From positions 1 through 10,915 of the forward strand of contig JBDLIL010000031.1 in the NCBI GenBank assembly GCA_039714855.1: a stretch of 10,915 nucleotides of DNA, given 5' to 3'. The position numbers were made by a program, and so were the translations under genes. The number at the start of each line of letters is the position of its first letter. Position 1 is the first letter of the stretch. Shown piece by piece: positions 5,894 through 10,915 of the stretch. The DNA comes from JBDLIL01 sp039714855 (GTDB lineage: Bacteria; Patescibacteriota; Microgenomatia; UBA1400; PJMF01). Below the pieces are notes generated by a model. It saw only the letters and a list, made by a program, of their open reading frames with translations. It did not search any database and had not been told where the DNA came from.

Positions 5894-6601
5894 ATGAATA
5901 ACAAATTTCAAATTGCTGTAGACGGTCCGGTAGCTGCTGGCAAAGGCACAGTTTGTCGTTTAGTGGCCGAACGCTTGGGAATTTTATATGTTGATACTGG
6001 TGCTATGTACAGAGTAGCAGCAATGGTAGCCATGTCAGCAGGAGTTGATTTTCAAGACGAAGAAAAATTAGTCCCTCTGATTAAGTCAGCGGATATCCAG
6101 CTCAAAATTCCCCAAGAAAATGAAAAAGACGGTAGATTATTAACTATTCTTTTGGATGGCAAAGATGTGTCCTGGCAAATTCGCACTGAGATTGTAGGTC
6201 ATGGATCTTCGCAAGTAGCTAAACTAGCAGGAGTGAGACAAGCTTTGGTAAAAAAACAACAGGATATAGCAGAAAATCAAAGCGTTGTTATGGAAGGCAG
6301 AGACATTACTTATAGAGTACTACCAGATGCAAAATTAAAAATCTATTTGACGGGTTCGGATTTGGTAAGGGCCAAGCGCAGACATCAACAATTATTAGGC
6401 AAAGGAAGAGACCTGAGTTTTGAAGAAGTAAGAAAAGATTTATTACAGCGGGATCATGATGATACCACCAGAGAACACGATCCATTACAGATTGTTAGTG
6501 ATGCTTGGGTAATAGATACTAGTGATATGCCTATTGGCAAAGTAGTAAGCATGATAATCGATCGTGTGAAGGCAATAATAAGTTCAAATAAACATGAATA
6601 A
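5894..6601 (+). CDS. cmk: Cytidylate kinase, second tandem copy
   Basis: This is a 235-aa paralogue of the preceding gene, with roughly 60% identity by eye and gapless alignment over almost the whole length. It keeps every hallmark at the same residue number: P-loop 11-19, DTGAMYR 34-40, Ser106, Arg115, EGRDIT 134-139, and LID residues Arg186, Asp190 and Arg193. Unlike the first copy it has the canonical Asp at 190, so it is the better candidate for the housekeeping CMP kinase. The ATG lies 3 nt after the first copy's stop without a clear Shine-Dalgarno, so translational coupling is likely. Its last codons overlap the next gene's start by 8 nt (6594-6601). The divergence suggests an old duplication rather than a recent assembly artefact. 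Confidence 0.93.
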   Translation: MNNKFQIAVDGPVAAGKGTVCRLVAERLGILYVDTGAMYRVAAMVAMSAGVDFQDEEKLVPLIKSADIQLKIPQENEKDGRLLTILLDGKDVSWQIRTEIVGHGSSQVAKLAGVRQALVKKQQDIAENQSVVMEGRDITYRVLPDAKLKIYLTGSDLVRAKRRHQQLLGKGRDLSFEEVRKDLLQRDHDDTTREHDPLQIVSDAWVIDTSDMPIGKVVSMIIDRVKAIISSNKHE

Positions 6602-6821
6602 TAAAATAGACACTTCTTCTATTTTTAGTAAAGCGGATGCTAGATTAGCCAAACAAAAAGCTGAAGAGATTGAGAAGCTCAAGCAAGAAAAAAAACTAGA
6701 GAGATTGGCAAAGAAAAGAGCTAAAGAAAGAAAAAAGAATGCCGAATTAAAAGCCAAAATAGTTGCGCCTCTTATTTTAATTATTACTTTAATAATTTCT
6801 TATTTAATTTGGAAAAGTTAA
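6594..6821 (+). CDS. Small coiled-coil, C-terminally membrane-anchored protein of unknown function
   Basis: The 75-residue product has a short polar N-terminus (MNNKIDTSSIFSKADARL), a long charged Lys/Glu/Ala helix with coiled-coil character (about 17-53), and one hydrophobic C-terminal segment (about 55-73) reading IVAPLILIITLIISYLIW. This gives tail-anchored topology with the charged helix predicted in the cytoplasm. No known family is recognised. Reality is supported by the 8-nt overlap with the second kinase (ATGAATAA serves as start here and stop there), by the strong amphipathic and hydrophobic pattern, and by the next gene beginning 11 nt after its stop. No Shine-Dalgarno is visible, and termination-reinitiation from the kinase is the likely mode of expression. 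Confidence 0.75.
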   Translation: MNNKIDTSSIFSKADARLAKQKAEEIEKLKQEKKLERLAKKRAKERKKNAELKAKIVAPLILIITLIISYLIWKS

Positions 6822-6832
6822 TAATTTGTGTC

Positions 6833-9800
6833 ATGATTTGGTATCTTATGTTTGGTCCTTATTTTTTTAAATCAAAATTATTTTCTCGGAAGTTTGCACT
6901 CAGATTATCTAGGCAGTGGAAGAAATTTGATCTCGTAGTTCAAAAGCTTAAAGACAAGCATTATTTGCCCAAGAAAATTACTACTACAATGCTAGTAGGA
7001 TTAGTAGTAAGTACTTTTTTGTGTTTGGGTGTTGTTTCAGCTTTTGTTTTAGTGCAAAAAAATGCCGATATTAGACAACAGGCATCAGCATGCAATGATT
7101 CTTCTTGTTGTCAATTTTGGTGCGGTGGTTGTGGAGGATTTTGCGGCGATGATGGAGTTTATGGTGCCGGGAAAACCTGCGATGTACAAATCGAAGACAG
7201 GTGTGGTCAAAAGCCCTGTTATGTGACAAATACTTGTGATACTTGTGACAATCCAGGTGGATATAGGTGTGTAAATACAACTAGGCAACAATGCACCAAT
7301 GATGGAGTATGGAATACTATTCAAACTGATAGCCCTGATTGTGGGGGGGGTGGTGCTGGAATAGTGCAAGACCCCGTAGGTAAAGTTAGTTATAAGAGTT
7401 GTCAATCTCCCTTGGGAGAGATCAAGCATGCTGGAGTCAAGCAAGATAAAAGTTGTGGATCCGGAGGCTGTATTAAGTCTAAAGTATTGAAATATAGTTG
7501 TAATAATGGCAAATTAAGTAAAACATGTGTAGCTAGTCAGTTGTGTGTAGGCAAATGCAAGGCTGGGCAAACAACTTATGCCAATACTAGTAAGTGTCAA
7601 CAAAGCTGCAATGGAGACTGTGTATCAGACAGCATGGGGGCGAAGCGTTGCTGTGTGACTCTAGAAAAAGAAAAAGAAGAAGTCAAAGAGGAGATAGGGA
7701 CTGGAGGTGAAGCTTGTAAAGCTGTGGGCACTTGTGTAGCACTAAAAGATGACTGTTGTAGTAACAAATCTAGTTATTCTGGTGATTGTTTGAGAAGAAA
7801 TTCAGCTAAACCGCAAATTTGTGTAGTCGACAATACTCCTAGAGAAAATATTGCAGCTGGAGGTGATTGCAGTGGAAATGCCAAGTGTGCAGTAGGTTTG
7901 ATTTGTGATACTAATATTTATCGTTGTATCAAAGATAGCGAAATTAAAAAAAGCTGTCTTACTCCGGGTAGTGATTGTTCTGCAAATCCAAACAATTGCT
8001 GCCAAGGATATTCTTGTAGTAGAGAGGCAAATTTTAGATGTGTCGAGACTATAACACTAGCTGGTCAAAGAGATGACAATTCTGATTCTGATGGAGATAG
8101 CGAAATTGAGATAGCAAATGACGAAGAACAACCCGATAATTTCCAAGATTTGTCTCAGACAATATCAGATGTCCAACAAAGAGTAATTGATGATGTTGCG
8201 GACAGGAGAAATGCCGATGTCGATACTATCAATTTAGCAGAAACTGCTGATCAAGTTACAGAATCTCTTCAAGAGACTGCGACTACAGTAGTCGCTACAA
8301 TTAATCAGGTAAATGAAGTAGTGCAAGAAAACTTATCTTGCCCAGAAAATTATTCTAGTAAAACTAGTGTCGCGTCAATTCATGCTGCTTGCGGTAGTTT
8401 TTACATTGACAAGATGCTCTCCAACGGAGACTATTGTTATTATTGTCAACAAAATGCAGGGGAGCCATGCAGTGGCTCTAACCCCTGCAAGTGTCTAAAT
8501 GGGCCAGATGCAGGCAATTTTATATCTGCAGGAGAAACATGTGCAGAAAAGCCAGTGGCGACTGCAGTAGAGAAAATAACAAGCTTTGTAAAAGCTAGCC
8601 GTGAGGTAAGCAAGATAGCTGAGATTGTAAAAATCAATCATGAGTGTGAATTGGGAGATGCAGCGCGATGTGAAGATAAGAGAGAATTGACTTGCAAAAA
8701 AACAGGCTTTTTAGGGTTGGGAGCTAGAAAGTGGAAAGTGACAGGTGCTTGCAGTATAGATGTTAGTCTCCCCACTTGCGATCATGGTTTAGAATGTTCA
8801 GGTGATTATAATGAAGTTAGAGGATGGGACTCTCACTGTTTATCTTCTGGGCACACAAAAGAGTATTACTGCTGTCCGCAGGGTGATAATTTTTCAGATG
8901 GAAAGTGTGATTCATTCGACGAGGAAGCCAACGAGAGCGCAAATAACAATCAAGAACCAATTCCCCAAGAAAATCAAGTCAGAGCCAAGACGCTTGTTAG
9001 CAAGGCCGTTGATAAAACGCTTGAAGTAATTAGAAAAGTTCCGGTGCTTGGGCGGCTGATTTCAACCACTAGCATTACTTGTCACAAGCCAAATAAACAG
9101 TATAGCTTTGACTCTGATGACTACTATTATTATAGTGGTTGTATCGAAGAAACACTAACTGTTAACAAAGATGGGGGGTGCCCAATAGGTTCTTATATTG
9201 AAGCTGATGATTGTGACTATGTAGTGCAATATCTGAGAGATAATAAGGGAGATACAGGATCAAGACTTGAAGATGAAACTCTTTTGAGAACTATGGCTAG
9301 AGGAAAGAGCAAGATATGTTACAAGCCTAAAAAGTATCTGTCATATAGTTGTTATTCACCCTCTGTAATTATTATTTCAGAAGAAAAAGCTTGCCCATTC
9401 GGATATCACGACAACATACAAGATTGCAGAGATGCAGCCAATTATTTGAATGATAATAAAAATGAAGATGGAGGTGCTGAAGCTGATGATATCACCCAAC
9501 TAAAAACTTTAAGTAGTGGTAAAAAAATATGTCATCGACCAGTTGACGTGGGAATTTTTCCTCCATCTTATAGTTGTAGCTCTGAATATCCTAATACAAT
9601 TGATCTCGTGTTAGAAAATGAAGATTGTCCCTTGGGTACGTACGCAAGTGTAGAAGAGTGCAATAAAGCTAAGGATAGCCCTGAAGATGGGTGTTATACT
9701 GATTTTAGTCAATACACAGAAGATAAAAATAAACGGTGTATTTGTGATAGAGATAATGGTAAAGATTATTCTCCTTTCACAAGCAAAGAGGAGGCAAAAG

Positions 9801-10558
9801 AAACTTGTGGGGTGAGAGAGATAGAGGTGAAAGATGAAGAGGTGGCCAAAGCCAAGACTGATGAAGTTGCGATCGAAGAGACGGTGACCGCAGCTTCTAG
9901 TTTTTTCACTAAAAGTTCGAACGTTTGTCAGGAGTTTATAAGTCAAGATACTTGTACTGAAAATAATTGTGGTTGGGATGAAATTAATAAAAAGTGCATG
10001 CCCAAATGCGCTAAAGGTCTTCATTGTTCAGAAGAATCTAGCGAGGCTATAGGGTGGTCTTCATATTGTTACTCAATATATGCTTATGCTTTCAATGATG
10101 TTAATGATGTATTTTGTTGCTCACTGGGTAGTGAGCTTATTGATAATAAATGCACTCAGAAAGACTCGTTTAGCGATAGTGGTGGAGTTGTGACGGAATC
10201 TATAAACAGTGATGATGGCGCAAGATTTACTTTATCTGCTACTAATGAAGCTTGTTTTGATCTAGATGGTTGTATGTTTGAAAATTTTGAAGTGAGTTTT
10301 AATCATAAGGTCTTATATTTTAGAGACAATGCTCAAAATTGTCATCTTACAATGGTTGAATACAATCAGCAGGAAGATGAATCATACTTTTCTGATAGAA
10401 GCAAGTGTTTAGACAATGAACAAGCAAAGAGCGACCAAAGCTTGAACAGTTTCGAGGTGGTCAAAGCCAAGACAAATATTGAAAAACTTTTTGATTATCT
10501 AAATGATGTGCCCGTAATTGGCTGGTTAATTCCAGACAAAGAAGAGGAGCCTGATTAA
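6833..10558 (+). CDS. Giant cysteine-rich modular exported/surface protein
   Basis: The product is 1241 aa from ATG 6833 (ATG 6848 is also possible; the in-frame TTG at 6809 would overlap the previous gene). A basic N-terminus precedes one transmembrane/signal segment (about 51-74), followed by the ADIRQQASAC motif. The rest alternates cysteine-rich modules with charged linkers: a Cys/Gly-rich N-region (about 86-405) with 'GGDC..NAKCAVGLIC' and 'GSDC..NPNNCCQGYSC' knots; a helical Ala/Val/Asp/Gln-rich stalk (about 410-500); a Cys module (about 502-571); repeat A copies (649-692 and 1059-1107); three repeat B units (about 750-953); and a cysteine-poor C-region with a VVKAKT linker. The many, often paired, cysteines imply an extracytoplasmic disulfide-stabilised protein. 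No enzymatic domain is recognised. An adhesin or cell-contact role is conjecture. Internal repeats and an 8-G tract make length or phase variation possible. Confidence 0.8.
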   Translation: MIWYLMFGPYFFKSKLFSRKFALRLSRQWKKFDLVVQKLKDKHYLPKKITTTMLVGLVVSTFLCLGVVSAFVLVQKNADIRQQASACNDSSCCQFWCGGCGGFCGDDGVYGAGKTCDVQIEDRCGQKPCYVTNTCDTCDNPGGYRCVNTTRQQCTNDGVWNTIQTDSPDCGGGGAGIVQDPVGKVSYKSCQSPLGEIKHAGVKQDKSCGSGGCIKSKVLKYSCNNGKLSKTCVASQLCVGKCKAGQTTYANTSKCQQSCNGDCVSDSMGAKRCCVTLEKEKEEVKEEIGTGGEACKAVGTCVALKDDCCSNKSSYSGDCLRRNSAKPQICVVDNTPRENIAAGGDCSGNAKCAVGLICDTNIYRCIKDSEIKKSCLTPGSDCSANPNNCCQGYSCSREANFRCVETITLAGQRDDNSDSDGDSEIEIANDEEQPDNFQDLSQTISDVQQRVIDDVADRRNADVDTINLAETADQVTESLQETATTVVATINQVNEVVQENLSCPENYSSKTSVASIHAACGSFYIDKMLSNGDYCYYCQQNAGEPCSGSNPCKCLNGPDAGNFISAGETCAEKPVATAVEKITSFVKASREVSKIAEIVKINHECELGDAARCEDKRELTCKKTGFLGLGARKWKVTGACSIDVSLPTCDHGLECSGDYNEVRGWDSHCLSSGHTKEYYCCPQGDNFSDGKCDSFDEEANESANNNQEPIPQENQVRAKTLVSKAVDKTLEVIRKVPVLGRLISTTSITCHKPNKQYSFDSDDYYYYSGCIEETLTVNKDGGCPIGSYIEADDCDYVVQYLRDNKGDTGSRLEDETLLRTMARGKSKICYKPKKYLSYSCYSPSVIIISEEKACPFGYHDNIQDCRDAANYLNDNKNEDGGAEADDITQLKTLSSGKKICHRPVDVGIFPPSYSCSSEYPNTIDLVLENEDCPLGTYASVEECNKAKDSPEDGCYTDFSQYTEDKNKRCICDRDNGKDYSPFTSKEEAKETCGVREIEVKDEEVAKAKTDEVAIEETVTAASSFFTKSSNVCQEFISQDTCTENNCGWDEINKKCMPKCAKGLHCSEESSEAIGWSSYCYSIYAYAFNDVNDVFCCSLGSELIDNKCTQKDSFSDSGGVVTESINSDDGARFTLSATNEACFDLDGCMFENFEVSFNHKVLYFRDNAQNCHLTMVEYNQQEDESYFSDRSKCLDNEQAKSDQSLNSFEVVKAKTNIEKLFDYLNDVPVIGWLIPDKEEEPD
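7343..7350 (+). repeat. 8-G homopolymer inside the cysteine-rich gene
   Basis: A run of eight G within codons for Cys-Gly-Gly-Gly-Gly stands out in an AT-rich genome. It lies early in a surface-protein gene, where slippage would shift the frame and remove about 85% of the protein. It is in frame as given. Confidence 0.6.
8777..8908 (+). repeat. Cysteine module repeat A, copy 1
   Basis: This encodes C..GLECS......GWDSHC.........YYCC..G.....GKC. The same spacing of cysteines plus the GL.CS, GW.S.C and CC..G landmarks recur in copy 2 at 10007-10153. The repetition is visible at protein level only; the DNA has diverged. Confidence 0.65.
9080..9690 (+). repeat. Three tandem repeat B units of about 55-79 residues
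   Basis: The units begin at 9080, 9317 and 9530. Each follows the plan C(H/Y)(K/R)P....YS.C..........CP.G.Y....(D/E)C. Units 1 and 2 continue with ..YL.DNK...D...L.T...GK.I before the next Cys. Unit 3 is shortened and runs into a different Cys-rich tail (CYTDFSQY, RCICDRDNGK). The repeats are diverged at DNA level, indicating old duplication. I do not recognise the fold. Confidence 0.7.
10007..10153 (+). repeat. Cysteine module repeat A, copy 2
   Basis: This encodes C..GLHCS......GWSSYC..........VFCC..G.....NKC, matching copy 1 at 8777-8908 with a slightly longer middle loop. It is preceded by a Cys/Trp stretch (CTENNCGWDEINKKC). Confidence 0.65.
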
Positions 10559-10574
10559 GAATTAACACAGGAGA

Positions 10575-10915
10575 CTAAATACTTGTTCCCTCTAGAATCT
10601 TATCTCTATTACTATCTTCTTTTTTTTCTTTGGGTTTAAACCATGCTGGATTACAAGCTTTGCTGGGTTCTGTGCCAGGTACAAACAATTCTTCGCTAGT
10701 TCTGGGGCAGCCTTGGCAAGTTAGAGTGCCAGTACTAGTACAGATTTTTACCTTAATAAATCCGTCTGGTGTTTTAAATTTGTGAGGATTATCTCTATCT
10801 AGAGTTAGTCGCATAAGATCATTCCAAATAGGAGAAGCACCAGTGATACCAGAGGCAATATAACTCATAGGAGTATTATCATTATTTCCCACCCAGACGC
10901 TAACTACTCTGTCAC
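10575..10915 (-). CDS. Class A penicillin-binding protein, C-terminal end (partial)
   Basis: The frame stays open to the window edge, so the gene is cut at its 5' side; 112 C-terminal residues are visible. They start DRVVSVWVGNNDNTPM, the 'vvgVWvGndDntpM' strand near the end of the transpeptidase domain of PBP1A-like glycosyltransferase/transpeptidases, followed by SGITGASPIWNDLM, the usual 'GvtGa.PIW..fM' helix. After this come PDGFIKVKICTSTG, a CQGCPRTSEELFVPGTEP segment and a basic tail; such 'CP...EE.F.PGTEP' tails are common in Gram-positive and CPR PBPs. The enzyme cross-links peptidoglycan outside the membrane. The catalytic SxxK, SxN and KTG motifs lie beyond the edge. The GTG at 10892 is the Val of WVGNN and not a start. 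The stop is 16 bp from the convergent surface-protein gene with no evident terminator. Confidence 0.88.
   Translation of the reverse strand, partial: DRVVSVWVGNNDNTPMSYIASGITGASPIWNDLMRLTLDRDNPHKFKTPDGFIKVKICTSTGTLTCQGCPRTSEELFVPGTEPSKACNPAWFKPKEKKEDSNRDKILEGTSI

Noticed and set aside
7079..7093. Lipobox-like ASAC after the membrane segment of the large protein
   Set aside because: The Cys lies about 13 residues beyond the hydrophobic core, separated by charged residues (QKNADIRQQ), so a lipoprotein signal peptidase site is unlikely.
7085..7444. Minus-strand open frame of about 119 codons opposite the cysteine-rich gene
   Set aside because: It is rich in Thr/Ile/Ser as expected for antisense of Cys/Gly/Asn-rich coding DNA, with no initiation site or domain.
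9611..10024. Minus-strand open frame of about 137 codons with hydrophobic stretches
   Set aside because: The Phe/Ile-rich pattern is the antisense of the Lys/Glu/Asp-rich linker of the surface protein; there is no ribosome binding site or neighbour support.

Overview
The window looks like chromosome of a Patescibacteria/CPR bacterium, most likely of the Microgenomates group. The base composition is AT-rich, the genes are closely packed and the standard genetic code fits. One very large exported protein has an N-terminal membrane segment followed by an 'ADIRQQAS'-type motif that I associate with Microgenomates secreted proteins. A degenerate PP2C-like domain, a membrane anchor and a beta-propeller in one chain also fit that group. 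The lineage is inferred from these traits, not from a marker gene.

Layout. (1) Bases 1-119 do not match the rest. On the minus strand they encode an open fragment of a planctomycete/Bacteroidetes-type cytochrome c (PSCyt1) with a CxxCH haem motif, abutting the start of the first CPR gene head to head. This looks like a chimeric contig end. (2) 111-2090 (+) encodes a membrane-anchored PP2C-like pseudophosphatase with an extracytoplasmic propeller-like domain. (3) Two nested palindromes at 2099-2163 lie where this gene converges on smpB (minus). (4) smpB and a small two-TM LiaI/LiaF-like protein diverge from about 2582-2701; smpB has a consensus -10 box placed so that its mRNA would be leaderless. 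(5) 2952-5012 (minus) encodes an unusual ATP-grasp / phosphohistidine-swivel / ATP-grasp protein without the PEP-binding barrel of PEP synthase. It has a near-consensus promoter at 5081-5109. (6) 5189-10558 (+) is a likely operon: two tandem cytidylate kinase paralogues, a small coiled-coil/TM protein overlapping the second kinase by 8 nt, and a 1241-residue cysteine-rich modular surface protein. (7) The 3' end of a class A penicillin-binding protein gene (minus) runs off the right edge and converges on the surface-protein gene.

Roles. SmpB serves trans-translation, the kinases make CDP/dCDP for nucleotide supply, and the PBP builds peptidoglycan. The pseudophosphatase-propeller, the cysteine-rich protein and the small membrane proteins act at the envelope. 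The most unusual items are the duplicated kinases, one with an Asp-to-Glu change at a sugar-contact position; the double ATP-grasp swivel protein; the repeat structure of the cysteine-rich giant; and the foreign left end.
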